Shown: piece by piece, positions 1 to 15,190 of the stretch
Layout: the number at the start of each line of letters is the position of its first letter
Numbering within the stretch: the first letter of the stretch is position 1
NCBI GenBank assembly: GCA_019096065.1
Contig: JAGUCH010000007.1
Span: 2,564,501 to 2,628,500 of the forward strand
Origin: Paracyclopina nana
Taxonomy: Eukaryota > Arthropoda > Copepoda > Cyclopoida > Cyclopettidae
Direction: 5' to 3'
Length of the DNA stretch: 64,000 nt
Program-made: the position numbers and the translations under genes
The notes under the pieces: generated by a model
What the model was told of the DNA's origin: nothing
The model's database searches: none
Seen by the model: only the letters and a program-made list of their open reading frames with translations

Positions 1-130
1 ATTTCCATCAGTTAGTTTTGGTCTTGTGTGTGCCTTTTAGTAATTGTGTTCCAAGTGTGTGCCGTGTGTGTAGTGTGGGCCGTGTGTGCCAAATTGTGGG
101 TATTGTGTGCCTTTTAGTACTTGCGCAAAG
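1..130. repeat. Copy of CACA/TGTG-rich satellite unit
   Basis: TGTGTGCC-rich sequence ending in GTGTGCCTTTTAGTA. It closely matches 56390-56490 in the same orientation and 45865-45950 in reverse complement, so it belongs to the same dispersed family as the large inverted arrays at 45.9-57.3 kb. The left end is cut by the window border. Confidence 0.8.
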
Positions 131-429
131 AACTCCTCAATTTTCCTCTCTCTTTTCAGGTTGGCAGTCCCTCTCAAGGCTGGTTTAGCTCGCCCAGGCA
201 ATCCTTAAGCCTCCTATTTTAGTACTGATCATTTTTACTCACTTTTGATAGCTTTAAGTAAACCACTTTTCCCACCTCTTTTGGTCACATGAGTTTGAAG
301 TGTTTGGATTAATCAGAAGTACGAAAACTTAGACATTTCATTTAAGGCTGTCGTTAGATTTTAAGGAAACGAGGCATAGATGAACACCCCATTAGGCCTG
401 TTTTCCACCCTTTGACCGCATATACTAAA

Positions 430-1560
430 TACTGCCCACAATTGCGCACAAACGCGCACTATCGCGCACTACCGCGCACAAACGCACACGAATTCGCAAA
501 TTCTAAATACTGCCCACCAATAATAACTAACTCATAATTTTGAGTTTGAGGCACCTGAGTCAACCCCATCCTGTAGATTTAGTGAGGATCTACAAAATTA
601 CTACTAAATACTGCCCATGTACTGAAAGTTGACAAGCATAAACTAGAAACATAAAAATGAGTCATTTACTATCTTCTGAGACCTGACTCAGCATTCGTGA
701 CTTAATTCTGACTTATGCTGAGAATTTGAGGCACCTGAGTCAACCCCAACCTGTAGATTGAGTGAGGATCAATCCTGAAATGCCCACAGTAGTACATTTT
801 TTCAGCTTAGAGCAGACTCAGCATTCTTGACCCTTTGCTGACCTCTGCTGAAAATTTGAGGCAGCTGAGTCAATTTTAAAGGCCGTTTTCTGGAGTATCA
901 ACAAACTGCTAAGTACTGCCCATGTACTGAAAGTTGACCGGCATAAACTAGAAACAGAAAAATGAGTCATTTACTCTCTTCTGAGACCTGACTCAGCATC
1001 CTTGACCCAATGCTGAGTTTTGCAGAGAATTTGAGGCACCTGAGTCAACTCTAGCATGAAGATTAAGCAAGGATCTACAAAATCCGGTTTTTGGCTGCCC
1101 TGAAACGCCCACAGTAGTACTTTTTTTCAGCAAAGATCAGACTCAGCATTCTGTTGAGCTTTGCTGAAAATTTAAGGCAGCTGAGTCAATTTTAAGGGCC
1201 GTTTTCTGGAGTATCAACAAACAGCAAAGTACTGCCCATGTACTAAAAGTTGACCAGCATAAACTAGAAACAGAAAGATGAGACGTTTAATATCTTATGA
1301 GACCTTTTTTTCAGCTAAAATCAGCATTGGGTCAAGAATACTGAGTCAGGTCTCAGAAGAGAGTAAATGACTCATTTTTCTGTTTCTAGATACTCCTGAA
1401 AACGGCCCTTAAAATAGACTTAGCTGCCTCAAATTTTCAATAGAGGTCAGCAAAGGGTTAAGATTGCTGAGTCTGCTCTTAGCTGAATACTACTATGGGC
1501 GTTTCATGGCATCCAAAAAACAGATTTTGTAGATCCTTGCTTAATCTTAATCTGAAACTT
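430..1560. repeat. Tandem repeat (about 305-bp period) with an inverted terminal copy
   Basis: The phrase TACTGCCCATGTACTGAAAG recurs near 605, 910 and 1222, giving a period of about 305 bp. From about 1315 to 1560 the same motifs reappear as reverse complement, so the array ends in an inverted copy. Each unit carries several TGAGTCA or TGACTCA heptamers. 420-510 also has short GCGCACAAACGCGCAC-type repeats. No coding sequence is supported here. Confidence 0.75.
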
Positions 1561-4100
1561 AAAATGCAGGTAGCCCTTGATGTCCCCTTCATTTCTTATT
1601 TTATGAATTGAAATGAGAAATGAAACCGCTCCTTCTGGGGCCTGTTTCCAATACTTTGTCCCCTGATATCTCAGCAACAGAGGGTCTCAGCACACTTCAA
1701 TTAACTATTGAGCTCCTCTACAAGTTTGCACTTGATAGTCAAGTCCATAAAAAGATAAAATGACATGGAAAAAGTCGAGTTTTCCTTAGAAAAAGTGGCC
1801 GATTATCCAAAGTGCTCCGATCAAGCTGAAACTTGGTACGATTGGTCTCCGTCACATTTTGAGCAAACTATCTCAAGTAAACTAAGTTCTTTTTCAAGAC
1901 TAGGCTATATTCCCAGTTCGGACGATCACCCAGTGACATAGTATTTCTCTACAGGAAATTTTGGTGAAGATACATTCCCATCCACAATAGATGAACACCA
2001 TATCAAAGAATCAAGGATGCCCAAATAATCGAAATCTCATCCACAACTCTTCGGAGAGAGAAAGGAACAATATGCATTTGGGTGAGACGTGCCCGTATAA
2101 TCAGGAATACACAAGTTGTTTGCATATTGGCTTTCATACCAGGGCAAGACCAGAAACATCTGCCCAATAGATAGCGGAAGAACCGCGGCTATTAGTAGTG
2201 AATTGCTCTAAAAGAAAAAAAACGTGGGACAGATGATTGCTAGGCCCTTGCACTTGAAGCTCCTCCTTAAGGTACATATGAAATTGGCCTAGAAATGGCT
2301 TCCGTTTTTAGCATGAAGCAACGAGACAGTGCACACAAAAAGCTACTTGAGATAAATTATGCCCAGTGTTTTGCAAAAGAAAAAACAAATGCTACAACCT
2401 CGTCGTCTCTTGACGAGATGACCTTATGGAGGCATGATTTGTCTCTTTTTTATTTAGAGCAGCTGATAACAAGGTCAGATGCGAACAAAGATTTTTGTCA
2501 ACTTTGTTATTTTTCAATAATGCAGTTGGCTTTAAATGTAGAAACTGCAGCAGCAGCGGTTGAAAAGAAGAGCGTGGCCCCCCTGTTGAGGGTCTTTTTA
2601 AAGCACGGTTCTCAATTTTCTTTGGAGACCTCCTGGATGGCATTGCCCAGAGCAGCCCCTCCCAAATTGGCCTGATGTCGAAGCACACCAATTGTTCGAC
2701 TTAGAAAATGCCAAGGTAAAACGAAAAGGGACCATCTCAAATTCACCTAGAGCGCTACCACCATACCAGTCAACACATGGAAGATCCTACTCAGACTGGC
2801 TTAAAATCTTGTCGCATAATTAAGGAGACTCGCCATTCGCGTGAGAAAGGGAGCCTCTTTCATACCAATATTTGCTCTTCGTTCTGTCGTTTCTTTTCCC
2901 GACAGCTAAGTCCGTTAACATCGCAATGCTTCTGGGAAAACTGGGACAAGGAAGGTACGAGACACATTATTTTAACGTGTTGTGAGTGGGCAAGACGCGA
3001 TAGTGTATACAAGGTGGGTCCGCAGAGAATTCATTGTCATCCTGGTCCCACGTTCGGATTTCCTCACGACTTACTCAGTGTGTGAGATGACCAAGGCTTC
3101 AAAACCTGGCAAGGTGTGTAACCGGGCGTGGGCTCTTTCCAGCGGCCATTTCATGATGATGATATGATGGTCAGCATTGCATGAACAGACTTCACAGACC
3201 CCTCAGGCGGCCTAATAATACTCGAAAATGTTCAAAGCGGCCACAATGGACGTGGTAAAATCCCATAGCATACATTCGGGGGAAAAATCAATGCCCCTAG
3301 GTAGAGAGACCAAGGACGGATGTCCGATAGTATCAAGATCATATTATGCGAAAAATATGGATCATCGGCGCGGGCAAGCTGTGGGAAAATGGTAATTAGG
3401 AAATTGATTTTCGTGGGGAGCATTGAATTGCGTGACGGGCCTTGTTTGCTGCAACAAAAACGTCACCTTTTCGTGTCTATAATGGTCGTCGTCGATTTGC
3501 GAGCACCCCAGCCGCCGATGAAAGTTTAATTGCCTCGTTATGACCCGTGAAGGGTATGGGAAGGGAAGTACCGGATAAAGGCCGCTAATTTATGAGCATG
3601 TGTTGCTACTCCATAACTCATTTCATCGTCACCGTCGAGAAGATTAACTGCGAGGAGGTGGAGAAATCATGAAATACAGAGAACCGCGCATTTTACGCTC
3701 ATTCGATCCTCTGCTCATATGACTTTGAAAGCTACAATCGTCCCAATGATCTGGCTACGCAGATCCAGCTTTTGCGTCACTCGAATGAATCCAATCACCC
3801 ACGACAGAGTCATCAATAGCCTTAGTGGAACAACAGTTTTGAGTAGGGATAATTCCTACGCGAGATGGCGCTGGGAGCTCCATCGGGGCAGATTATTTTC
3901 GTAATTCAAGGGTTTCAGTGGGTTTTAATGGACTTTTGAGGCAAACTTGATGATATTTCGACGCATTGAAGGGAGTTTGGCATTTTCAGCTAAGTTTAAA
4001 CCGAGTTTTAGAGCATTTTTTTTCGGACTGCCCCGATGAGCGACTGAAGCGCCACTCTGTGCTAAAATACCGCAACTAAGTTCCACTAAGGCTATTGAAG
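1561..4100. other. Non-coding stretch, nothing identified
   Basis: Only short open frames without recognisable domains or convincing splice context are present. I see no gene, RNA or clear repeat. It may be intergenic or a 5' intron of the zinc-finger gene at 8.2 kb. Confidence 0.5.
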
Positions 4101-4104
4101 ACAT

Positions 4105-4580
4105 TGCCCTGTTCATCTATAACGACTATTTCAGTAGTAACTTCAGGAGTAAGACCAGTCGTTAGCGAAGGAATCGGGTAAGCGAGTTGGTCAAGTTAAG
4201 CGCTTGCTAGCTAGGGTTGACTAAACTAACTTAGTTTTGCCTTTGCTCAAAGGCTAACCTTCGAAACTTACATTGTTTTGTCTGTCCTTGCGTAAGAATG
4301 AGTCTTATGCCCTGTTCATCTACGAAGACAATTTCTGTCGTAATTTCAGGAGTCTTACAAAAATTTGTCGTTATTCTATAACGACACAAACTGTCTTAAG
4401 TCAGCGTAAGACCAGTCGTTAGCGTACGAATTGGGTAAGCGCGTTGACCAAGTTAAGCGCATGCTAGCTAGGGCTGACTAAATTTTTTATTTGCCTTTGT
4501 TCAGGGGCTTACTTCAAACCTTCCTTTGGTTTAGTGTGTCCTAACGTAAGAATGAGTCTTACAGCAAGTAAAGCCGGCCT
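4105..4580. repeat. Imperfect tandem duplication of about 230-260 bp
   Basis: Two successive copies share GCCCTGTTCATCTA, TAAGACCAGTCGTTAGCG, AAGTTAAGCGC and GCTAGCTAGGG, in the same order, starting near 4108 and 4312. The second copy carries an extra segment with TTCTATAACGACAC. No coding potential is evident. Confidence 0.7.
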
Positions 4581-4699
4581 GCTAGGGCCAACTAAAACAT
4601 TCCGCTAGATCTATCATTAGGGGGTATTCTTTCCAAAGGTGTCGACAACATAAAAACAGCGCTTTAAAACAACGACAACTTTTTTCGTAGGGTAGGACA

Positions 4700-7600
4700 A
4701 AAAGTTACGAAAAAGTAGAGTAGATGAACGTTACGGGGATGGGAGCTGCAATGCAATGATGAACCCTATACTTTATGAAGGGTGAGCGGAAAAAATTAAA
4801 AAATTCCAAGATCGGTTTTGCCTCGCGTGAAATTTTTGAGCTAATGATCGTGCCTTTTTCAGTCAACGGAGCTCCAAACGATCGCGAGAGAGATGATGTT
4901 GGGGGGGAAACTATAGGTAGCTTTGGGCCAAAAAGAAAGACCTTTTTTTTCTCGCGCTTCCCAGCTGTTTCTGACGACATTGTCCCGCAAGTGGCTCATT
5001 AGCCAGGAGAAAAATCCTTGAGAAAAAGAGAGTCCAGGTGGATTTCATCTTCGTGCCGACTTAGCAGGTGTCCCATGATGATCGTCATCGTGCGGAAAAC
5101 TCGATCCAGATTTCACGAGGCGATGCCATCAAACGCAATGGCAGCCCCGACTTTCTACGGTGGTGGGTTGGCAACCGGGCAAAAATGTGCCGCGATGTCG
5201 ACGCGAAAAGCATGATCGCTCCAGTTGTTTTTTCGTTGAAAACGGACTGACCATGAGGTGGATCTGGTTTGGCGGCTGCACTGGAGCAATAATAAGGTGG
5301 TGCACGATGTACGTGCGTCGTTTGAAATAGAAAGTGGCCAAGCCAGAAGAAGGATGAGATGGAAGAAGTTGGTCGTCTTCGTGATAGGGACGACTGCGGC
5401 GGGGCCGACCGCGCCCTTGCCTCCGTCGCCTCGCCCAAACTCAATTCACGTTGCTACACTTTAACGGCCAAACTTTCGCGCACGACGCCGTCATCTGACC
5501 TATGCGCGGCCGGCTCGCCTAACAAAAGCTTCCCAGATGAGCGGGGCCCGCTTTAAAAATGGCTTAGGAAAAGTGGCTCGAGGCATGCATGGACCTTTGC
5601 CGAAGATTTGACGGGAACGCATGCATGATCACTGTGGGCGATGCGAGCTTTTTGCAAGCTTCGAGCTAACGAGAAACGGCCAACGTGGTCCGGCAATAAC
5701 AGCCAAAGGTTAATTGCTTCCAAGGGGTTGGTTGCTCTACGCCACTTCCCGGCCTAGGCCTGAGATTTACGCCCGCAGCACGATCGACCCCGAGACCTTC
5801 CGCGTTTCGAAAAAAACAAGGCCTTCTCATCAAACGATCTTGGAAACGAGGCTTATCGGTAATCATCGCCCATCGGGGAACATCTCCGACCGGTCAGGTC
5901 GAACGTCTCAATTTTGAAGACATTTCACGCGGGTTCTTTAACGGCCCCGCAGCAGAAAAGGGCCAGCCATCGATGCCGCTTGTCAAAGTCCTTGGATTTT
6001 ATGGCCGGACGGAGGAAGAAAAGTAGCCAAAGGGTTATTCACGCGCCATCGCGGATGAGGAACTTTTTCTCCTCCAACAACCCAGCGGCCTCGGGTGGAG
6101 AAAACAGTACAAGCAACGAAACTTTTTGACATCGCCACCATGCATCCGTTCAATCGCTCCTTTCATTCGCTCGGGGATGATCTCTCAGCGTCGAAGGCCA
6201 AGTCTCAGCTTTTCACGTTGAACTTTGAAAAATGACAATGGTCAAATTTTCCTGCTGACATTTTCGTTGAGGGGCTAATTCATCTCGGCTAGCGCGAGCG
6301 GACTAGCTACCGGTGGACATAATTTGTCTTTAATTACACTTCTTCAGGGAAGGTCGTTGTCATCATTTAGGAACCTCGTGACGCATTTCCACTGAAATCG
6401 CGTCTCCTCAATTAGACGCGCGCGTTATTTGGATCGTTGCGCCAAAAATGCATCTCGTCGATGCAAAAATTGCAACAATTGCAGATCTTTTGCGCGATAA
6501 AAAGCGGCCCTTGACGTGGCCCGAGGGCTGCCACAGTCATCAAGAGCTTGGCCGCCATTTTCCACTCCAACTTCTGCAGTTCTGCCTCCTTTTGGGGATT
6601 GGTAGCAGCTAGGAAACAACGCCTTTTTCGTAGGGATGATGGGCCCCGCGCTCTAGCTGGTTGCCAAAATGGCGATACGCGTCCTCCATGCGACATGCTT
6701 TAATCGATCGTTAAAGGGCCGATGACGGAGTTAAGAGCAGATGGCCGAGCAAGGTTGGAAAAAGTAGCTAGGTCAGACAACGGGGAAGACGATGGCGATC
6801 CCGCGGCAAAAAACGTTCGATGACATCGGGCATCACCGCGGGGCCAGTTGGCCCCCAAAACGGCCGCCACAGGGCGCTTTGCGGCTTTGAGCGGCGTCCC
6901 CCCACCGTGGTTGAATCAAGTGGCGAGCTCGAGCTGGGAGAGATTTGAACGCGCGGCTACTGATGAGGAGGGCGGGTCACTTTCCCCGAAAAAAGGGTGC
7001 ACGATGGTGCGCGTCGTCAACCGGTCGGCCTCGTCTTCAAGGATAGCCATTGTTAACGGGATCTGGGTTAGTCGGCTAAAAACGTGCTCGCCTTTGTTCG
7101 AGTGGTCGGGAGGGGCCGACTCCACCCGGGCGAGGTCCCGGAGCACAACGCGCCCCGCGCCATCCGACGGACGACGCACGGCTTTTGCGTCGCTCGCGGA
7201 GGAACGGACCGTACTCGCGCATGGTCAACTTTTCCGGCTGGCCCAGATTTTCCAAGAGGGCTAGGCAGGGCGCGGTCCAACCCTGAGACAATTTCAACTT
7301 GCGCTGCTCCACATGAGGGGCGCGCAATTACCTCGACGGAGCGAGCTCGTGCGTTGGCTGGCCACCTTCTTCAGGCGTTCAACTGGTTTCCACGGCCCGG
7401 ATGCTTTTCTCCGCCGCCTCGGCAGGGCCGGGTAGGACATGGTCTTGAGCTCGCCCATGCCAAGGCGCGAGCTCGCCCTGATCCGGGGCGAGGTTTGCTC
7501 CAGATCATCATCTTCAACCGCGTTCAAGCCAAGAGAGAGAGAGCGAGAACCTGAATGTCAACCGTATCCTGACCAAACGCGAGCACTGTCGACCTTTGTC

Positions 7601-8174
7601 GCCTTAAAGCCCCCACCCGGGAGGCCTCGCCGAGCGAGGCCGAGCGAGGCCGGCGGTGGCCGATCCTCGGGCGGATTTTCTCGCGGTCGAAGGGCTCGCC
7701 GTGTCGGCGTTAGGGTGTGCACCCGCGTGCACGGGTGGGGTTGTCCTCTTCTTGCGCTTCCTCCCCGCCAAGACCTTCGACCATGATGATCCAGTTCTCG
7801 GCTTGCTCGTGAAAGAAGGTCGTCCTCTTCCTCACTCAAGATGATGAGGATGAGCCTCAGTCCGGGCCAAGAGCTCGTCGGGGAAACACGGCCGTAGCGC
7901 TCTCTCAATCTAGTCCATTAGTGCCACGCTATCATGGAGCCGTAACAGTAAGCACGCGCGGCCTCTAATGGCCTTTTTCGTGAGTCAGCGCAAATATTGG
8001 CCGATCGCTATCTGCATCCTCTTCTGCACGCGCGCCAGCTCGAGTCTCGCAATAATGAGGTCCCTTTTTTGCAACAGATTTGGAATTTGCGGCTTTTAGC
8101 TCCCACAGATCCTTGAAAACAAATCAACGCGATTGCGAGATGATCTAACTAACGCAAGTTGATTTTTTTTGCAG
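4700..8174. other. GC-rich non-coding region upstream of the zinc-finger exon
   Basis: Base composition rises sharply from about 5000, with many CpG-rich stretches, for example GAGGCCGAGCGAGGCC repeats near 7630-7650. The overlapping open frames in several phases look like by-products of high GC, with no recognisable domain. Position just before a splice acceptor (8171-8174) suggests intron or regulatory DNA of the hamlet/EVI1-like gene. This is inference. Confidence 0.45.
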
Positions 8175-9394
8175 GCAAGATGTCTCACGAAGTGCGAATC
8201 GACCGAGTGCCCTCCGTGCCCTCGGGGTCCGGCCCCGTGGTGCAGCCCAACGCTAGTCCAACGCCCCTAAGTTTAGTCAACATCAGCCACTACCCCGGGT
8301 CGCATCTGGGGCTGCCAGCCTTGGCCCCCGCGGGTGGCCACCTACCCCACCTACCCATGCTGCCAATGATGCACTCGCCCACCTTGCTGGCCCAGATGAG
8401 CCACTTTCTCATGAGCCTGCGTGAGCAGCAGGCCAAAATGAGGCTGCAGGTGGCCTCCGGCGAAGTCAAGGACGAGGAGGTTGCGGAGCTGGGCAGCCAC
8501 AAAGCCAAGTCCGAGCAGCCTCTCGATCTGAGGTTGGACTCGAAGAAAGCCTCCCCGCGTCCGGTGGCCTCGCCGAGCCTGCTCAAAGTGCGCCCGCATC
8601 AATCCTCCGTGGAGGAAGACGAGAATCAAAATCACCTCATCGACGTAGAGTCCATCGAAGCCTCGAAGGTGCAGGTGGAGAAAAAGTCCTCGGACGAGTC
8701 GGACGAGGAGTCCGAGGCCACCGTGGAGGAAATGCTGGAGGTGGACGACGAGCAAGATGCCAACAGCGAGATCTTGGCCGCTCACAGCGCCATTTTGAGC
8801 CGATTTCAGAGCTTTCCCAACAACATCCCGCCCGAAGCGTTGGAGCAGGTGCAACGCACCCTCAAGCAAATGCTGTCGAAGCAGAGTCGCCACGGCAGCA
8901 ACAACAACAACAGCAGCACGGCCTCGCTGGGTGGCGGCGGCAAGATGGAGCGGTACGGATGCAAGTATTGCGGCAAGACGTTCCCGCGGTCCGCCAACTT
9001 GACCCGCCACCTGCGCACGCACACCGGTGAACAGCCGTACAAATGCAACTTTTGCGAGCGAAGCTTCTCCATCAGCTCGAATCTGCAACGGCACGTGCGA
9101 AACATTCACAACAAGGAGAGGCCCTACAGGTGCCCTTTGTGCGACAGATGCTTCGGTCAGCAGACCAACCTTGACAGACATTTGCGGAAGCACGAAAACG
9201 ACGGACCCACCATCCTCGACGGCCTCGGGCCGCGAGCCAAATCTTATCTAGTCAGGATGGCCCCTCGGGCCGTGGCCGCGGTCGTCGCTGCTACGCAGGC
9301 CGCCGTTGCGGCGGCCGCTAAATCAAACGGTGTTTCGCGCGTCGAAACGCCAATCAAAGACAAGCTGGCCACGACCGCCACCAAGTCCGACTAA
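8175..9394 (+). CDS. ham: EVI1/PRDM16/hamlet-type zinc-finger transcription factor, 3' coding exon (partial)
   Basis: Nuclear transcription regulator of the MECOM/PRDM16/Drosophila hamlet family. The exon opens after a polypyrimidine tract and GCAG (8171-8174) and reads into MSHEVRIDR from 8180; the true start is probably in an upstream exon. Seen in order: a proline-rich segment, EQPLDLRLD (a PLDLx CtBP-binding motif), an acidic serine-rich stretch, then three C2H2 fingers at about 8950-9205 with [29 protein letters not shown] and [14 protein letters not shown]. These match the C-terminal three-finger block of EVI1. The PR domain and N-terminal finger block of the family are not in this window. 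It ends in an alanine-rich tail with stop at 9392-9394. Family assignment is strong; whether a short isoform starts at 8180 is unknown. Confidence 0.88.
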
Positions 9395-9968
9395 AACTGA
9401 TCTTTTAAATGCTCAGATGTGCCATGCTGCTGACGGTGTACGCCTTTTGTATCATATTTCTTTCATTGTTTCACCCAATTTTTGTTTTTTCTTGCCGCAA
9501 TTGTTATTTATTGAAAAAGAAAAAAAATATATCCCATATCCTTTAAATTTTCCCCTCGCCTAGCGAATTCCAAGGCAACCCTCAATCTTGTTATAATCTT
9601 TTGACTTTATTCGCGATTACCGTATTTTTGGCATAGATTCACATCCTAAAGTTAATGTTTGAATATGATGAGCAAACAACAAAAAAAATCCAGATCAGGG
9701 TTCTACATAGCATTCGTCAGACATTCAAGCTTGTGGAAATATCACTAAAATAGGATCAAAGAATAGCCGAGAAGCAGCGATGAAGATTCTTCTTGAGATC
9801 CAAAACTTCGAATCTACTGATTGATATAAATTTGTATGTAGGCCAATGAAAAATAATGCCAACTGAGTAAACAGGTGATTGGAGTCCTTCTTCGTTGTCG
9901 AGTACAGTAGGAATGACTTGAGGCTGTTTGTAACTCTCCAATATCTTCTTCTTTGTACGTGTCTTTCT
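9395..9968. other. Convergent intergenic region / 3' UTRs
   Basis: AT-rich sequence between the stop of the zinc-finger gene (+) and the stop of PLXDC (-). It should contain both 3' UTRs. I see no clear AATAAA on the plus strand and no further gene. Confidence 0.5.
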
Positions 9969-12460
<2,492 letters not shown>

Positions 12461-14510
12461 TTTGCTCCTATCAGCGAAGCATTTTTCGAAATGTCGATGA
12501 TTTGCTTCGATCAACGTCAGCTTCGCCTAAGCTCTCCAGGCTCTGATAGTCACTCGTCAGAAATAACAAAAAACTTCAGCAGTTTCCAGTTTCAGACCGC
12601 ACGAGGTGACCAAAAGGTGCCAAAAAGCGCCAGAAAGGACCATCGTCATCCCGCCACTACCGACATGAAAGAGCGACTCTCTCAGTTCTTTCTCGGCCGA
12701 ATGAAGCAAACCGTCGAGTGCTTTTTGAGCGGTAAAGGTTGCTTTTTCAACTCCACACGTCTGTCACTAAACCCTTTCAGGTTGGACTAACCGTGCAGCT
12801 CTGATAGGAAGCTTGACATGGTGCGCGTTGGCGCAAAAAAGCCTTTCTTTGGAGCAGGTTTAATCTGATTCTCATTAACGGACTCCACCTCCCAGTATTA
12901 CCAGAGACTTATATAACAAGAGAAGTGCTACTGGGCGAGGCTTAAGGGGGTGCGTTTGCAGATCTGCTGCACGCTCCAAAAGAGAGTACAATGGAATTTT
13001 GGTCGCGGCTGGCTGAATTTGGGCCGGGGCAGACTTTTGGTTGCTAATAATTCCTAAATGAGTCCACTTAGCCAAAATAGTCCTATTTTACGAGTTGCTC
13101 AATTTTGCTAGGGCTATCTTTTGTATTTTATAAATATTTCCCCAACTATTAGGAATTAAAAGTTGTAAAACAGAGGTGCCAGTTGGCGTTTTCCTTTCTG
13201 GATCAAAGCAGCCTTTTGACTACTTTATTAACACAGCTGACCCAAACGTTATCAAAATCACTTGTAGCACTTGGCGCGCGCTCGCGTGCAGTGAGAATGC
13301 AAGAAGTAGCACTTCTCTTTCTACATAAGTCTCTGAGTATTACACCATTCACTCAACCTCAAGTGTTTCATGTACAGAAGCAGAGATCTCTTACCGACTC
13401 TTTTATACTTGACGATGAGCATATTCTGCAATTCTCGGAGCTGCTAGCAGATTCCAATTAACAATCTTAAGCACAATATCATAGGATAGATAGCCCGATT
13501 TCATATATCTGGCAATCTCATCAAATTTCGGAGAGAGTTTGCTTTCATCTCAATAATTTGAGAGAAGCTTTTGTGGTATTTTCTCTTTTTCATAGGGAAT
13601 TGAAGCAGTAAAACAAACTCTGGCCCCTCTGGAAGCAGTCAGCTGATGAGCACCTCAAAAGTTTAGCATGAAATCATCTCATGAGATTTTGCTCAAAAAA
13701 TCCTCATTGCATCGGTGGACCTGGACAACTCTTGGACATCGAGACAAATTGAAGCCAAATAATCGATGCCACACATACACTCCCATGCCCCTGGAAGAGG
13801 CTGGCCTTGCAATTCCATGAATGTCAGCCTTGATACCATCTACTTGGACCCCTAGGGAGTGACCCAGACCAAATACTCCACTATTAGTCTCTAGAATTAG
13901 CAACAAGGCGACAAGAAGATTGCGGTGAAGCGAAATGGCTGTCGCAATGGCTCTAGGGCTCCTGGCTAGGCCTGGCCTTTCCCTACCATGGAAGTTGGAC
14001 GTGATATCAGCTACTAAGAACCTAGAGAAGTCTTCTAGACCAAGTGGCCCACATTCCAACTATCAACTAGACCACTGTGGCCAATCGTTAATTTTTGACA
14101 TAAGAAAAATGTCCATTTTGTTACAACTGTGAAAAAGGGAATTTTGTCAAACTTTGAGAGCTTGTAGCAGACAAACAGGAAATAACACCATCCCACATTT
14201 TTTTATGACAATTAGGATCTTTATCTTCCATTGGAAACAAAAAATCCAAAATCCATCCGGGGACTTAGGAAAAAATTGACCTCGAAGTTGGGTCTGAAAG
14301 AGTTAATTTTAGCCTTTTTTGGCCTTACTGAGGACTTCTACCAATTTTTCCCCCCTGACATCTGGACACCCCCCAGGGGCCTCAAGAATTGGGGTATAGT
14401 TGATTTTGGCTGCCTTCCACCCCTCCAGCCATGCCACGCAAAGATTTGCCTTTTTTCAATCAGTTGAACAGGCAAGGCCCCATTTGACCGCCTTAGAGTA
14501 TCCTAGGGGG
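12461..14510. other. Intergenic region, nothing identified
   Basis: Lies between the PLXDC start (-) and the CPT1 end (-). It contains the likely PLXDC promoter just above 12460. Short open frames (for example 13183-13461 and 13679-14059) show no recognisable domain. Confidence 0.45.
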
Positions 14511-14519
14511 GCTGCGTCC

Positions 14520-14705
14520 CTTTTGCCCTTGGCTGTTTGCCTTTGGCCATTTGCCCTTGGTACTTTTGCCCATTGAACATTTTGCCCTTGAAACTTTTGC
14601 CCTTAGTACTTTTGCCCTTGGGACTTTTGCCCTTGAGACTTTTACCCTTGAGGACTTTTGCCCCCAGGTACTTTTGCCCTTGAGGACTTTTGCCCCTGGA
14701 CTGGC
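14520..14705. repeat. Minisatellite, about 18-bp unit (ACTTTTGCCCTTGAGG)
   Basis: About ten imperfect copies of a TTTGCCCTTG-centred unit in tandem. The reverse complement of the same unit (CAAGGGCAAAAGTAC) builds the array at 22735-23115 inside a CPT1 intron. Confidence 0.85.
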
Positions 14706-14770
14706 CAAGGGTCTGTTAAAACATGCTAGTGAGGCAGGAATGCTTTTTAAAGTGAATGCCAAGGAACAAA

Positions 14771-14893
14771 GAAGTGTATACAGATAGATTGGCAAGTAGT
14801 CAGCTGCTAAAAAATGGTTCGAAAACTTAGGAAGGGTATTGGAGCAATTTCAAGACGTGTCAGCAACTTTTAGGCAATTTCTTCTGTTCACAA
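14771..14893. repeat. Dispersed direct repeat, copy 1
   Basis: About 120 bp starting AGAAGTGTATACAGATAGAT and ending near GCAATTTCTTCTGTT, repeated in the same orientation at 15825-15955 with scattered differences and a small indel. The two copies bracket the CPT1 terminal exon, about 1.05 kb apart. Confidence 0.85.
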
Positions 14894-15190
14894 AATTGAG
14901 CTTGCGCTTGATTCGTTTCGTTGCCTTTATTAAGGGGTTTTGTTGAATCGCTCCAGCGAATGTTGCGAATCACTAGCTGACCGTACTTGCCGCTCTTTGG
15001 TTTATCAAATGTTTTAGGTAAATGTGCATAAAAATAGCTGACAGCTTCGGTTATAAACAGCTGTTTCATGCCGTACTTTTGCTTGTTCGTCCTTGTCTTA
15101 GTCAGATGGTCGTTTCAGTACTTTTATTGCTTTCATTCTGAAGCATTGCATTGGGTTATTCAAAAGTAATTTATATACCTGGATTAGCAC

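Noticed and set aside
5000-8100. Many overlapping open frames of 60-156 codons
   Set aside because: Present in several phases and both strands of GC-rich DNA, low-complexity, no homologous motif, no splice support.
8351-9193. 280-codon minus-strand open frame antisense to the zinc-finger exon
   Set aside because: It is the mirror of a real, motif-rich gene in GC-rich codons and has no domain of its own.
14860-15069. 69-codon minus-strand frame next to CPT1
   Set aside because: No recognisable domain; it overlaps a dispersed repeat and lies beyond the CPT1 poly(A) signal.
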